From assembly GCF_000292525.1 (NCBI RefSeq), contig NZ_AEYF01000013.1, forward strand, positions 1 through 64,000: a stretch of 64,000 nucleotides of DNA, given 5' to 3'. A program made the position numbers and the translations under genes. Origin of the DNA: Rhizobium sp. CCGE 510. Lineage in GTDB: Bacteria > Pseudomonadota > Alphaproteobacteria > Rhizobiales > Rhizobiaceae. This document shows positions 33,654-43,420 of this stretch, piece by piece; position 1 is the first letter of the stretch, and each line of letters begins with the position of its first letter. Below the pieces are notes generated by a model. That model was not told the DNA's origin. It did no database searches and worked only from the letters and a program-made list of their open reading frames with translations.

Positions 33654-33807
33654 GCCTATCCAAGCGACCGGTCTCTTCTGATAGTCGCTGCAATCGTGGC
33701 GCGTCCGTGAACGTCTCCAATGGCAAATGTTTTCGTCCGCTTCGCCGAATATTACGCGCGGCTCGAACGTGAGTAATTATCTCCGTGCGCTTTTCAATTA
33801 ATGTTTT

Positions 33808-33839
33808 ATCTCGTCCGAATTTGCTCATTCGGACGAGAT
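33808..33839. repeat. Perfect 13-bp inverted repeat at the island's right edge
   Basis: ATCTCGTCCGAAT (33808-33820) and ATTCGGACGAGAT (33827-33839) are exact complements around a 6-nt loop. It lies between the convergent KAP gene and nrdJ. Without a T run after the stem on either strand it may be a weak bidirectional terminator or a boundary mark of the island. Confidence 0.5.
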
Positions 33840-33910
33840 CATTACTGCATCACTTTAGTGGCCGTGCGACAAAATAACTGACTGCCTATAGAAGAGTAGG
33901 GAGAGCCTAC

Positions 33911-36900
33911 TCAGCTGCACCCGCTGGTCGCCCCACACGTGTCGCACTTCTCGCAAGTCCCATTCCGCACCATCGTGAAGTTCTGGCACTCCGAGCACAT
34001 GTTGCCGGTATAGCCCTGCATGATCGAGCGTTGGCGGCGTTCGGCTTCCCGCTTCTTGGCTTCGGATTTCGCCGTCGCCGCGTCCGCTGCTGCCTTGTCG
34101 GAGAAGAGTGCGGTGGCGTCGCTGGTGATTTCCTCGGTTACCTCTTCGGCAATCTCTTCGGCCAATTCCTTGGCGCGCTCCTCGTAATCGCGCTTGAAGG
34201 CGACGATTTCGGAGGTGGAGATGGCAACCGTCGGTTCCAGCTTGCGAGCAGCGCTGCCGGCAAAGACGGTGACGGTGCCGGTCGAAGTGGCGCGGGCAGG
34301 GGCGGCGGTTGCCGCACCCTTAGGTTCGCCCGCCTGGCGTTCGCCGCCGGTGCCGGAAACCAGCGTCGGCTTGTAGCCGCGGGTCCAGCCGGTGGAGAGC
34401 AGGTTGGTCTTGCCTTCCTGGATGCCCTTGCCGAGCGCGGTGTTGGAGAAATCCGACGTATCGACATGCGCCAGGTCATGGCGGCCGAGATAGGAGACGG
34501 CAAGCTCGCGGAAGACATAGTCGAGGATCGAGGTGGCGTTCTTGATCGCATCATTGCCGATGACCATGCCGGCCGGCTCGAACTTGGTGAAGGTGAAGGC
34601 CTCGACATATTCCTCGAGCGGCACGCCGTATTGCAGGCCGAGCGAGATGGCGATGGCGAAATTGTTCATCATCGCGCGGAAGGCAGCGCCTTCCTTGTGC
34701 ATGTCGATGAAGATCTCGCCGATGCGGCCATCGCCGAATTCGCCGGTCCGGAGATAGACCTTGTGTCCGCCGACGGCAGCCTTCTGGGTATAGCCCTGGC
34801 GGCGGTTCGGCAGTTTTTCGCGTTCGCGGGAAACACGCTCGACCACTCGCTCGATGATCTTCTCGGTGATGGTGACGGCCTGGGCGGCGACAGGCGCCTG
34901 CAGCAGTTCCTCCAGCGCATCCTCATCGTCCTCGTCTTCGATCAGCGAGGCATTAAGCGGCTGCGACAGCTTCGAGCCGTCGCGATAGAGTGCATTGGCC
35001 TTAAGGCCGAGCTTCCAAGACAAGAGGTAGGCGTTCTTACAATCCTCGACGGTTGCGTCGTTCGGCATGTTGATGGTCTTGGAAATCGCGCCCGAGATGA
35101 AGGGCTGGGCGGCCGCCATCATGCGGATATGGCTTTCCACCGAGAGGTAGCGCTTGCCGATCTTGCCGCATGGATTGGCGCAATCGAACACCGGCAGGTG
35201 TTCGGCCTTCAGGAAGGGTGCGCCTTCCAGCGTCATCGCGCCGCAGACATGGATGTTGGCGGCTTCGATGTCCTTCCTGGAGAAACCGATATGGTCGAGC
35301 AGGCTGAAGCTCATGTCGGCGAGCTGCTCGTCGGAAACCTTCAGCGTCTCCTTCAGGAAGTCGGCGCCGAGCGTCCACTGGTTGAAGACGAACTTGATGT
35401 CGAAGGCGCTCTTCAGCGCGGCGTTGACGGCTTCCACCTTCTCGTCGGTGAAGCCCTTGGTCTTCAGCGTCGACGGGTTGATCGCCGGCGCCTGGTTCAG
35501 GTTGCCGTGGCCGACGGCATAGGCCTCGATCTCGGCAATCTGGCTTTCGGAATAGCCGAGCGTGCGCAGTGCGTCGGGCACGGCGCGGTTGATGATCTTG
35601 AAGTAACCGCCGCCGGCGAGCTTCTTGAACTTGACGAGGGCGAAGTCAGGCTCGATGCCGGTGGTGTCGCAATCCATGACGAGGCCGATCGTGCCTGTCG
35701 GCGCGATGACGGAGACCTGGGCATTGCGGTAGCCATGCTGTTCGCCGAGCGCGAGCGCCTTGTCCCAGGCCGATTTGGCATGGGCGACGAGATCCTGGTC
35801 CGGGTTTTCCGAATGGATCAGCGCGACCGGGTCGATCGACAGGGCCTCATAGCCGGAGGTTTCGCCATAAGCGGCGCGGCGATGGTTGCGGATGACCCGC
35901 AGCATGCTCTCGCGGTTCGGCGCGAAGTTCGGGAAGGCCCCGAGTTCGCCCGCCATTTCGGCCGAGGTCGCATAGCAGACGCCGGTCATGATCGCGGTCA
36001 ACGAACCGGCAATGGCGCGGGCTTCGATGGAGTCGTAGGGAATGCCGGAAGACATCAGCAGGCCGCCGATATTGGCATAGCCGAGGCCGAGCGTGCGGTA
36101 TTCATAGGAGAGTTCGGCAATGCGCTTCGACGGGAACTGCGCCATCATCACCGAGACTTCGAGCACGACGGTCCACAGGCGAACGGCGTGTTCGTAATCG
36201 GCAATGTTGATGCGCTTGGTGGCCTTGTCCTTGAACTGCAGGAGGTTCAGCGAGGCAAGGTTGCAGGCCGTGTCGTCGAGGAACATGTATTCCGAGCACG
36301 GGTTCGAGCCGCGGATCGGGCCGCCGGCGGGCGACGTGTGCCAGTCGTTCATCGTCGTGTTGAAGTGGATGCCCGGATCGGCCGAAGCCCAGGCGGCGTA
36401 GGAAATGGTTTCCCAGAGATCGCGCGCCTTCAGCGTCTTCATCACCCGGCCGTCCTTGCGGGCGGTCAGGTTCCATTCGCCGTCATTTTCGACGGCGCGC
36501 AGGAAGTCGTCCTTGATCGAGACCGAGTTGTTGGAGTTCTGGCCGGAGACCGTGAGATAGGCTTCCGAATCCCAATCCGTGTCGTAGGTCTTGAATTCGA
36601 GATCCTTGTAGCCCTGGCGGGCGAACTGGATGACGCGCTGGACGTAATTCTCGGGAACCTGGTCCTTCTTGGCAGCGCGGATTTCGCGCTTCAGGGCAGG
36701 GTTCTTGGTGGGGTCGTAGCAATCGCCATCGTCGCCGCCTTCGCAATTGAAGCAGGCCTTCATGATCGCCTTCAGGTGCCTGGCGACGATCTTCGAGCCG
36801 GTGACGAGGGCCGCGACCTTCTGCTCTTCCTTGACCTTCCAGTTGATGTATTCCTCGATATCGGGATGGTCGATATCGACGACCACCATCTTCGCCGCAC

Positions 36901-37726
36901 GGCGCGTCGTGCCGCCCGATTTGATGGCGCCCGCTGCACGGTCGCCGATCTTCAGGAAGCTCATCAGGCCGGAGGAGCGGCCGCCGCCGGAAAGCTTTTC
37001 GCCTTCGCCGCGCAGCATCGAGAAGTTGGAGCCGGTGCCGGAGCCGTATTTGAACAGGCGCGCTTCACGCACCCAAAGGTCCATGATGCCGCCTTCGTTG
37101 ACGAGATCGTCCTCGACCGACTGGATGAAGCAGGCATGCGGCTGCGGGTGTTCGTAGGCCGACTTGGACTTGGTCAGCTTGCCGGTGAAGGGGTCGACAT
37201 AGAAATGGCCCTGGCCGGGGCCATCGATGCCATAGGCCCAGTGCAGGCCGGTGTTGAACCATTGCGGCGAGTTCGGGGCAACGCGCTGGGTGGCGAGCAT
37301 ATAGGCAAGCTCATCCTTGAAGGCCGAAGCATCTTCCTCGGAGGAGAAATAGCCGCCCTTCCAGCCCCAATAGGTCCAGGTGCCGGCAAGACGGTCGAAC
37401 ACCTGGCGCGCATCGATTTCGGAGCCGGTCTGCTCGTCCTTGGACAGGGTCTTCAGCGCCGCATCGTCGGGAACGGAGCGCCACAGGAAGGAAGGAACGT
37501 CGTTTTCCTCGACCTTCTTCAGCCGGGTGGGGACGCCGGCCTTGCGGAAATACTTCTGCGCCAGAACATCGGTCGCGACCTGGGAGAACTGCGCGGGAAC
37601 GTCGATATTCTCGAGGCGGAACACGATCGAACCATCGGGGTTCTTGATCTCGCTCGTCGCCTTGCGGAATTCGATATCCGCATAGGCGCCTTGTCCGGGC
37701 TTCGTGAAACGACGTTCGATGCGCAT
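33911..37726 (-). CDS. nrdJ: Adenosylcobalamin-dependent ribonucleoside-diphosphate reductase (class II)
   Basis: A 1271-aa reductase making deoxyribonucleotides with coenzyme B12, oxygen-independently. [20 protein letters not shown] carries the class I/II active-site block (N-x-C-x-E), and [20 protein letters not shown] is the family phosphate/substrate loop. [13 protein letters not shown]-type and [20 protein letters not shown] regions supply redox cysteines. The C-terminus ends [20 protein letters not shown], a Cys-rich tail that shuttles electrons or binds zinc. Length matches rhizobial NrdJ. Two NrdR-like boxes lie upstream. No cobalamin riboswitch was found in the leader. Confidence 0.95.
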   Translation of the reverse strand: MRIERRFTKPGQGAYADIEFRKATSEIKNPDGSIVFRLENIDVPAQFSQVATDVLAQKYFRKAGVPTRLKKVEENDVPSFLWRSVPDDAALKTLSKDEQTGSEIDARQVFDRLAGTWTYWGWKGGYFSSEEDASAFKDELAYMLATQRVAPNSPQWFNTGLHWAYGIDGPGQGHFYVDPFTGKLTKSKSAYEHPQPHACFIQSVEDDLVNEGGIMDLWVREARLFKYGSGTGSNFSMLRGEGEKLSGGGRSSGLMSFLKIGDRAAGAIKSGGTTRRAAKMVVVDIDHPDIEEYINWKVKEEQKVAALVTGSKIVARHLKAIMKACFNCEGGDDGDCYDPTKNPALKREIRAAKKDQVPENYVQRVIQFARQGYKDLEFKTYDTDWDSEAYLTVSGQNSNNSVSIKDDFLRAVENDGEWNLTARKDGRVMKTLKARDLWETISYAAWASADPGIHFNTTMNDWHTSPAGGPIRGSNPCSEYMFLDDTACNLASLNLLQFKDKATKRINIADYEHAVRLWTVVLEVSVMMAQFPSKRIAELSYEYRTLGLGYANIGGLLMSSGIPYDSIEARAIAGSLTAIMTGVCYATSAEMAGELGAFPNFAPNRESMLRVIRNHRRAAYGETSGYEALSIDPVALIHSENPDQDLVAHAKSAWDKALALGEQHGYRNAQVSVIAPTGTIGLVMDCDTTGIEPDFALVKFKKLAGGGYFKIINRAVPDALRTLGYSESQIAEIEAYAVGHGNLNQAPAINPSTLKTKGFTDEKVEAVNAALKSAFDIKFVFNQWTLGADFLKETLKVSDEQLADMSFSLLDHIGFSRKDIEAANIHVCGAMTLEGAPFLKAEHLPVFDCANPCGKIGKRYLSVESHIRMMAAAQPFISGAISKTINMPNDATVEDCKNAYLLSWKLGLKANALYRDGSKLSQPLNASLIEDEDDEDALEELLQAPVAAQAVTITEKIIERVVERVSREREKLPNRRQGYTQKAAVGGHKVYLRTGEFGDGRIGEIFIDMHKEGAAFRAMMNNFAIAISLGLQYGVPLEEYVEAFTFTKFEPAGMVIGNDAIKNATSILDYVFRELAVSYLGRHDLAHVDTSDFSNTALGKGIQEGKTNLLSTGWTRGYKPTLVSGTGGERQAGEPKGAATAAPARATSTGTVTVFAGSAARKLEPTVAISTSEIVAFKRDYEERAKELAEEIAEEVTEEITSDATALFSDKAAADAATAKSEAKKREAERRQRSIMQGYTGNMCSECQNFTMVRNGTCEKCDTCGATSGCS

Positions 37727-37853
37727 GGTCTTGACCTCGTGTTGGCGCCCGGTCCCCGCGACCGGGGCGCAAAATTCCTATCCGGCGGCACTTTGTCGTC
37801 GTGCAGCCAGTCTCGTTTCCGTATTGTCACAGGGGTGTCATCCGGAGATGCCC

Positions 37854-37900
37854 TTCCTGTATCTTGTGGTGATGGTGGCTGCAAACGCTAAATATAGTAT
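37854..37900 (-). promoter_or_regulatory. Tandem NrdR-like boxes upstream of nrdJ
   Basis: Minus-strand cores CAAGATACAG (37866-37857) and CTATATTTAG (37897-37888) match the published NrdR core CWATATATWG at 8 and 9 of 10 positions. Their starts are exactly 31 bp apart, about three helical turns, which is the spacing known for NrdR pairs. They lie 130-170 bp before the nrdJ ATG. Confidence 0.7.
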
Positions 37901-38234
37901 TAACAGCTTATTATCGCCAGTCCTGATGTCACTTTTTTTGGAGGCTGAAAATCGCGCAGAAATCCCGTCAGGCCTGTTTCCGTTCCCGGCACATCGCCCT
38001 GATTCTGCATCCAATTTTTCAAAAGGGAACCGGTCTCGTTACCTCCGGTCCTGTCGCCGCCGCAACATCAGAGACAGTAAGTTTGAAACAGGTGATTCCG
38101 TCAAGGGCTGGCCGTTAATTGATTGCTAACCACAACATCTTGTGGATGCGCCTGTGAAGATTGGGGAAAGCCGGGGAGCCCTGATATAACAATGACTTGC
38201 AGGCGTCGCCGGCTAAGGAAAGGCCTGGAACGGC
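37901..38234. other. Upstream region of nrdJ without a gene
   Basis: Together with the NrdR boxes this makes a 589-bp gap between nrdJ and the next gene's stop. Several short open frames are present, none with a ribosome site. I see no riboswitch or small RNA that I can support. Confidence 0.4.
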
Positions 38235-38280
38235 AAAAAAGCGTCTTGCGGCAAATCTTGTGATGGCATTTTCGCCGCAA
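38235..38280 (-). terminator. Rho-independent terminator of the PDC-like gene
   Basis: On the minus strand TTGCGGC … GCCGCAA form a 7-bp stem, with A/T pairs extending it inwards; the loop is long. After GACGC comes a run of six T (38240-38235). It lies 36 bp past the stop codon at 38316. Confidence 0.6.
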
Positions 38281-38315
38281 ATCGGCCTGCTGATTCGGCG
38301 CGGAAATTGCACTCT

Positions 38316-38906
38316 TCAGAGCGCATCGATGGCAATGGTGACGATGGCGACGCCGATCGGTCTGTCTTCGTCATCCATGACGACGAAGCTCGCCTGGGTT
38401 TCAAGCATCTGGGTGGATTCGTTGCGTTCCGCCCGGTCGATGAAGATCTCGCGGGAGCCGTTGGCGAAGGTTCTGAGGTACTTCTCCTCGTCGCCCTGCC
38501 AATAGTCGGTAGTGATGGTGCTTTGCCCCACGTTCAGCCCGTGACTGTCGGTGACGAAGAATTCGACGATCGCCCCCTGCGAGGCGTCCTGCCTGGTTTT
38601 CAGGTAATGCGACACGGATTTGTCGAGCAGCAGCTTGACCATCTGCAGATGGTGCTGATCGACCTCCGACCGGTAGGTCTCGTCGAGCACCCGCATATCC
38701 ATTTCGCTGACATCGCGGAACTGTGCGTTCTGCTCGGCGATGGCTTTCAGCACCAGCGGCGTTTCCACCATCGGCCGGACCTGCGTCTCGACATAGTCGC
38801 GCACGAGGGGAATATAGGCAGGCTCGGCGCGGGCGGGCGCCAGCGAAAACAGACATGCCGCCAACCCGACGGCCATACTCGTTCTCATACGCCCCCACCG
38901 CGCCAT
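38316..38906 (-). CDS. Periplasmic PDC/Cache-like sensor protein
   Basis: A 196-aa exported protein with a signal peptide (residues about 7-27, …LAPARA). The mature part has a long helix (VDQHHLQMVKLLLDKSVSHY) and VEFFVTDSHGLNVGQSTITT then DYWQGDEEKYLRTF, the pattern of a PDC/Cache sensor fold as found in kinase and chemoreceptor periplasmic domains. Here it stands alone with no membrane segment after it. AGGGAAG precedes ATG 38906. The ligand is unknown. Confidence 0.65.
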   Translation of the reverse strand: MARWGRMRTSMAVGLAACLFSLAPARAEPAYIPLVRDYVETQVRPMVETPLVLKAIAEQNAQFRDVSEMDMRVLDETYRSEVDQHHLQMVKLLLDKSVSHYLKTRQDASQGAIVEFFVTDSHGLNVGQSTITTDYWQGDEEKYLRTFANGSREIFIDRAERNESTQMLETQASFVVMDDEDRPIGVAIVTIAIDAL

Positions 38907-39096
38907 GTTACTTCCCTATGCCGTATCGTCGCTGCACGCTTTAAGCGCAAATTGACGCGATTCGCACGCTGCCTAGTATATGAGCATAAGTTAAAATAGA
39001 TGTGCAGATCCAGATAGCGGATTCACGAGGCCCCGCGGACAAAATCTGGAACAATTTCAAGTGGTAAATACGAGGATCGCGCGCTCTGATCGGCGA

Positions 39097-39591
39097 TCAG
39101 CGCGGGCCCTTGGCGATCGGCTCCTGATAGGTGAAGCCCATGTCCCAAGGGAAGTAGATCCAGGTATCCTGGCTCACCTCGGTGATGAAGGTATCGATCG
39201 TGGGAACACCCTTCGGTTTGGCATAGACGCAGGCGAAATGCGCCCTCGGCATCATGGTGCGCACCTGAACGGCGGTCTTGCCGGTGTCGGTCAGATCGTC
39301 GACGACGAGCACGCCTTCGCCGCCATTTTCCTGAAGCTCGGGTGCTATTCCCTTGAGCAGCGTCATGTCGCCCTGGTTCACATAGTCATGATAGGAGGCG
39401 ACGCAGACGGTCTCGATCAGCCGGATGTTCAGTTCGCGCGAGATGATCGCGGCCGGGACGAGGCCGCCGCGGGTGATGCAGACGATCGCCTTGAACGTCT
39501 GGTCGAGGCCGGCAAGCCGCCAGGCAAGGGCGCGCGCATCGCGGTGGAACTGATCCCAGGAAACGGGAAAGGCTTTATCGGGAAGGGACAT
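39097..39591 (-). CDS. gpt: Xanthine-guanine phosphoribosyltransferase
   Basis: A 164-aa purine salvage enzyme that joins xanthine or guanine to [23 protein letters not shown] is the PRPP-binding loop. [20 protein letters not shown] is the second phosphate loop region. ATG 39591 ([10 protein letters not shown]) has GGAG at a good distance; the frame is open further but lacks a signal and contains repeats. Length matches E. coli Gpt. Confidence 0.92.
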   Translation of the reverse strand: MSLPDKAFPVSWDQFHRDARALAWRLAGLDQTFKAIVCITRGGLVPAAIISRELNIRLIETVCVASYHDYVNQGDMTLLKGIAPELQENGGEGVLVVDDLTDTGKTAVQVRTMMPRAHFACVYAKPKGVPTIDTFITEVSQDTWIYFPWDMGFTYQEPIAKGPR

Positions 39592-39686
39592 CGGGCTGCT
39601 CCGCGGCATGAAAAAACAACACGCCGTTCGCCGGCGACCGGACGAACTCCAGGCGGCGATGGCAAAACGCAAATCGCGCAGCCGGA

Positions 39687-39742
39687 ACTGCGCGAGATCG
39701 CGAGCTGCACTGCGCGAGTTCGCGAGCTGCAACGCGCGAGAT
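39687..39742. repeat. 22-bp tandem repeat upstream of gpt
   Basis: Unit 1 (39687-39708) and unit 2 (39709-39730) differ at a single base (…GAGATCGCGAG… against …GAGTTCGCGAG…). A partial third unit follows (39731-39742). Each unit is internally rich in CGCGAG/CTGCGC complementarity. It lies in the 238-bp gap between the universal stress protein gene and gpt, both on the minus strand. Confidence 0.7.
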
Positions 39743-39829
39743 GTGGCCAAGGCTCGAAGCCGTCATCGGTCGCCGCAATTAACGGAATTTGCCGGCAAAA
39801 GGCAAGAGCGGCGATGATCGCTGCAACCG

Positions 39830-40672
39830 TCAACGCGACAACAGCGTCAGCGCCGTCATCGACTGCAGCAAGGTCTTCGTCGTGCCGCCGAAAATCATCT
39901 GCCAGAGCCAGGAATGCGTGTAGGCGCCCATCACCAGAAGATCGATGCTGTCGTCCGAAAGCCGGTTCTCGATCACATGCGAGGTGTTTTTGTCGACGCT
40001 TCGGGCTGTCGCAAGCGTCGTTTTCACGCCGTGGCGGGCGAGCGTCGCGGCGATCTCGGCGCCTGGCGTCAGCGGCGATTGCAGTGCTGTGTCGGCCGGA
40101 TCGACCGAAAAGATCTCCACCTCGTCGGCAGCCTTGAGGATCGGCAGCGCGTCGAAGGTGGCGCGTGCCACCTCTTTCGAGCCGTTCCAGGCGATCAGCA
40201 CGCGCTTGATCGGCTTCGGCTGCCGGATGACATAGGGGATTATCAGCACCGGCCGGCCGGTTTCAAACAGGAAGCTGTCGACGTCGACATGACTGTCGGA
40301 GGGTTTGGCCGGGTCGGCCTGCGAGGCGATCAGCAGATCGGCGCTGCGCGCGCTTTCGATCAGCGGTGCGGAGCCGTAGCCGGTGGATGTTGCAAAGCTG
40401 CGCCATTCGGAGGAGCCACCCGATGCTTCAGCCTTGGCGCGAAAGATCCGCTCCACCGCCATCGTTTCGCCGTGCGCCATATCCTGCAGCGCCTGCACGG
40501 CGACCGGATCGGGGATTTCCATCGGCGCCACCAGCGGCACGGCGGAGATGGTTTCGGCATGCAGACCGATCACATGGGAGCCGCTTTCGGCGGCGAAGGC
40601 AAAGGCGAAATCGGCAACCGCGCTGCTATTGTCCGCTGTATCGAGAATGGCGAGAATGGTTTTGTAAGACAT
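39830..40672 (-). CDS. Universal stress protein, tandem UspA domains
   Basis: A 280-aa protein from ATG 40672 (AAGGAGAATTGAT upstream). The first Usp-like half starts MSYKTILAILDTADN. The second half starts RVLIAWNGSKEVARATFDAL and ends with LVMGAYTHSWLWQMIFGGTT, the G-x-W/L…G-x-T nucleotide-contact region of Usp proteins. The two-domain form is common in rhizobia. The role is stress survival by family; no specific activity is readable. Confidence 0.85.
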   Translation of the reverse strand: MSYKTILAILDTADNSSAVADFAFAFAAESGSHVIGLHAETISAVPLVAPMEIPDPVAVQALQDMAHGETMAVERIFRAKAEASGGSSEWRSFATSTGYGSAPLIESARSADLLIASQADPAKPSDSHVDVDSFLFETGRPVLIIPYVIRQPKPIKRVLIAWNGSKEVARATFDALPILKAADEVEIFSVDPADTALQSPLTPGAEIAATLARHGVKTTLATARSVDKNTSHVIENRLSDDSIDLLVMGAYTHSWLWQMIFGGTTKTLLQSMTALTLLSR

Positions 40673-40780
40673 ATCAATTCTCCTTGCGCTGAAATGGCGT
40701 GCGCGAGGGAAGGAATGCACCGGACCGTTCTTCCGTTCCTTGACGGAGATCAAGCTCGGTCCCCGGTTCCGGCATAGTCC

Positions 40781-41557
40781 TCAAGCCTCGGCGGAATGGT
40801 TTTCGGCAATGTCCTTTCGCTGGCGGATGGCGTCGATCATGGCGTGCACCTCGGCGCCGGCCGCATCGATCGCCGCCTGCGAGCGACCGCGCACGACGAT
40901 CTCGGTCGAGAATTTCTGGCCGATATATCGGGGGTAGGAACCGATGCTGGTGTCCGGATGGGCTTTCTGGATTGCGGTCAAGGGCGTGCCGATCTCGCCT
41001 TCGCCGTAAGGGCAGGCGATGGCGAGCGACAGCACCGGCGTGCCGGTTCGAAGCGTCGGCAGCACATTGTCGACCATTGCCTGGAAGACCTGCGGAACGC
41101 CGGCCATCACATGGACATTGCCGATGATGAAGCCCGGCGCCGTCGACACCGGATTGGCGATATGGACAGATCCGCGCGGCATGCGCGCCATGCGCTGGCG
41201 CGCCTCGGTGAATTCCATCTCGCGGCGACGGTACATATCGGCAAGCAGCCTCATCGCCTCTTCATCATATTCGCAGGGCACGCCGAACGCCTTGGAAATG
41301 GCATCGGCGGTGATGTCGTCATGTGTCGGCCCGATGCCGCCTGACGTGAAGACGTAGTCATATTGAGCGCGAAGCGCGTTCAGCGCCTCGACGATCGCCT
41401 CCTCGTCGTCGGCGACGATGCGCACCTCCTTGAGGTCGATGCCGGAAAGCGTGAGCAGGTCGGCGAGATGGCCGATATTCTTGTCCTTGGTGCGGCCGGA
41501 AAGAAGTTCGTCGCCGATGGCGAGCATGGCGGCGGTGACGACGATGGCATGGCTCAT
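40781..41557 (-). CDS. CinA-like molybdopterin-binding domain protein
   Basis: A 258-aa protein with the MoCF/MogA-type domain of the competence/damage-inducible CinA N-terminus: AMLAIGDELLSGRTKDKNIG, then VFTSGGIGPTHDDITADAIS (the GGxGPT-xDD signature), and VMAGVPQVFQAM. The C-terminal amidase domain of full CinA is missing, as in COG1058 proteins. The start at 41557 (MSHAIVV) sits at the domain edge; the open frame continues upstream without signal. Probable nucleotide/cofactor pyrophosphatase or unknown role. Confidence 0.85.
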   Translation of the reverse strand: MSHAIVVTAAMLAIGDELLSGRTKDKNIGHLADLLTLSGIDLKEVRIVADDEEAIVEALNALRAQYDYVFTSGGIGPTHDDITADAISKAFGVPCEYDEEAMRLLADMYRRREMEFTEARQRMARMPRGSVHIANPVSTAPGFIIGNVHVMAGVPQVFQAMVDNVLPTLRTGTPVLSLAIACPYGEGEIGTPLTAIQKAHPDTSIGSYPRYIGQKFSTEIVVRGRSQAAIDAAGAEVHAMIDAIRQRKDIAENHSAEA

Positions 41558-41620
41558 GGGATTTTCCGTGAAATGAGGCTGGTGAATAGGTAGCGCCCTT
41601 CGGCCGCTTTGCAAACAGCC

Positions 41621-41731
41621 GAGCATGATGCCGAAAAGTGTAAGCGGTTTTCGGACGACATCATGCTCTCACTACATAATTTATAACCGGATTCAGATTT
41701 AGGTCGACCGGTCTAAAATCTGAATCCGGTT
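41621..41731. repeat. Paired rhizobial-type intergenic palindromes
   Basis: The first palindrome has arms GAGCATGATG (41621-41630) and CATCATGCTC (41659-41668), with an inner CCGAAAA/TTTTCGG pair. The second has arms of about 18 bp (41685-41702 and 41713-41731), complementary except for one bulged base, around GTCGACCGG. This fills most of the 337-bp gap between the CinA-like gene and wrbA. Similar elements are frequent in rhizobial genomes as far as I recall. Confidence 0.7.
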
Positions 41732-41894
41732 CTAGCAGGCGCGTTCATTCCAGCCGGAATGAGAAGCGCAAGTGAATTTTGGTCTACGGGCGTTGAACAC
41801 TGCGTTCTTCAAGGCGGGGCTGTGTGCGGATGAACTCGCTGATAGAATCTTCCCGACCATGACATTCAACCCACTGCGTGAAGGAAGATCGAAG

Positions 41895-42491
41895 ATGGCG
41901 AAGGTTCTCGTCCTTTATTATTCGGCTTACGGCCACATCGAAACCATGGCCTATGCGGTTGCTGAAGGCGCCAAGTCGGCCGGAGCCGACGTCACCGTCA
42001 AGCGCGTTCCGGAACTGGTTCCGGAAGAAGTCGCCAAGGCTTCCTACTACAAGGTCGACCAGGCCGCTCCGATCGCTACCGTCGAAGAATTGGCGGACTA
42101 TGACGCGATCATCGTCGGCGCCGGCACCCGCTTCGGCACGGTCGCTTCGCAGATGCGCAATTTCTGGGATCAGACGGGCGGCCTCTGGTTCGCCGGCAAA
42201 CTCGTCGGCAAGCTCGGTTCGGTCTTCACCTCTTCGGCAACCCAGCACGGCGGCCAGGAATCGACCATCCTCGGCTTCATCCCGACCTTCCTGCACCAGG
42301 GCATGGTCGTTGCCGGCCTGCCTTATGCCTTCCAGGGCCAGATGGGCACCGAGGAAGTCAAGGGCGGCTCGCCCTACGGCGCCTCCACCATCACCAACGG
42401 CGACGGCTCGCGCCAGCCTTCCGAGATCGAACTCGAAGGCGCGAAATACCAAGGCGCCCATGTCGCCAAGCTTGCTGCCAAGCTCGCCTGA
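41895..42491 (+). CDS. wrbA: NAD(P)H:quinone oxidoreductase, WrbA type
   Basis: A 198-aa flavodoxin-like enzyme reducing quinones with two electrons. The FMN phosphate loop is [33 protein letters not shown] and [13 protein letters not shown] are the other FMN/quinone-site signatures. ATG 41895 follows AAGGAAG; the longer start at 41772 is unlikely. A strong terminator lies 18 bp downstream. Confidence 0.94.
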   Translation: MAKVLVLYYSAYGHIETMAYAVAEGAKSAGADVTVKRVPELVPEEVAKASYYKVDQAAPIATVEELADYDAIIVGAGTRFGTVASQMRNFWDQTGGLWFAGKLVGKLGSVFTSSATQHGGQESTILGFIPTFLHQGMVVAGLPYAFQGQMGTEEVKGGSPYGASTITNGDGSRQPSEIELEGAKYQGAHVAKLAAKLA

Positions 42492-42509
42492 TCTTTGACG
42501 CGGAATGAT

Positions 42510-42547
42510 AAGGCGCGGCGAGCGTAAGCTTGCCGCGCCTTTTTTAT
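42510..42547 (+). terminator. Rho-independent terminator of wrbA
   Basis: A 10-bp GC-rich stem (42510-42519 with 42532-42541), extended in the loop by AAGC/GCTT, followed by TTTTTTATTTT. Confidence 0.85.
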
Positions 42548-42644
42548 TTTATCCCTTGGAGATTGGCGGCGGCTTGTATCGTCTTCAGCGGTTTGGTCAC
42601 GTCGCATCACGCCGTCTGGCCACGATCTTATGCAAATCCAATAA

Positions 42645-42934
42645 TGGTGCGGACGGCGGGGGTCGAACCCGCAAAGCCTAGGCCGAGGGATTTTCTTACC
42701 AGCTACGGCTTTCGCCGCCGCCTTCCGGCGTTTGTGGTCTGGACTATACCTTCACCCTAGCGTCTGCCTTAGGTGCTGCCCGTCTAGTCTCTACACCTTC
42801 CCCTTGCGGGGCTTGGCTCGGGATTGCCATCTGAAAGGTTTCCCCGACTTTGAGCAGTTCTACATCAGGCGTTTCCGCCAGTGCACTCAATTTTGTTTTA
42901 AGTCCCTTGTGTCTACCAATTCCACCACGTCCGC
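42645..42934 (-). tRNA. tRNA-Leu(UAA) containing a group I intron
   Basis: The 5' exon (42934-42900, 35 nt) holds the acceptor strand GCGGACG, D arm and anticodon 5' half ending GGGACTT. The 3' exon (42694-42645, 50 nt) starts AAAATCCC and has a long variable arm typical of tRNA-Leu, the T arm with GGTTCGACCC, acceptor CGTCCGC and an encoded CCA. Joined, the anticodon loop is CUUAAAA with anticodon UAA. The exons are separated exactly after U34, the known insertion point of group I introns in bacterial tRNA-Leu(UAA). Confidence 0.92.
42695..42899 (-). ncRNA. Group I self-splicing intron in tRNA-Leu(UAA)
   Basis: A 205-nt insertion between U34 and A35 of the anticodon. The preceding exon base is U and the last intron base is G (at 42695), as required for group I splicing. 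Conserved core-like stretches include ACGGGCAGC and GTATAGTCCAGACC near the 3' part (P7/S element pattern). It contains no open frame long enough for a homing endonuclease. Confidence 0.85.
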
Positions 42935-42947
42935 GTGGGTATCTTCC

Positions 42948-43420
42948 TGCTAACAAAGCGGGACGGTTTTCTCAACCGATATTCAGGGGTTGGGATGCGA
43001 TTCCGTTTCAAAGTCTGGAGACCTCAATCACTCCTCTACGATTTTATATCGGCTTGGAAAGACGAGGGTCGGATATTGGGCGTTGGGAACATGGCTTTCC
43101 AAAACGATGCTCGCTTCGAATGTCCAGCTGAATTCGGAAATAAAGCAACGATTCGGCCTGCTGATCACCGCTTTGAAAAGCAACGAACGGCACGAAGGTT
43201 CAGATTTACCTTGCCGCATGCGAAGGCGCGACGATCGATCGCGAAACTTCATGCCAGTCAGCATAGAAAACTTGGCACAACCCTTAGACACAAGCTTGTT
43301 GAATTTAGCAGGACATTGGGACAAAGTACCGGCTGGGGTAGTGTTTGCGATTTCTACTGTGCAATACGTGCACTTCACTTTTCATCGTGAACGCCGGACA
43401 TGTGGTGACTAAAGGGCAAA
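42948..43420. other. Intergenic stretch between tRNA-Leu and the SARP-like gene
   Basis: About 470 bp with a visibly lower GC feel than its surroundings. Open frames on both strands (up to about 150 codons) lack ribosome sites and recognisable domains. It is probably the regulatory region of the regulator gene, or leftover sequence from an insertion at the tRNA. Confidence 0.4.

Noticed and set aside
34031-37891. A 1286-codon open frame on the plus strand, antisense to nrdJ
   Set aside because: It mirrors nrdJ in high-GC DNA; composition is an artefact of codon bias and no domain is visible, while nrdJ is unmistakable.
37727-38234. Possible cobalamin riboswitch upstream of nrdJ
   Set aside because: No B12-box-like conserved core or supporting helices were found; NrdR-like boxes explain control better.
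42935-43390. Open frames between tRNA-Leu and the SARP-like gene
   Set aside because: Neither strand shows a ribosome site, domain or codon bias; treated as intergenic.
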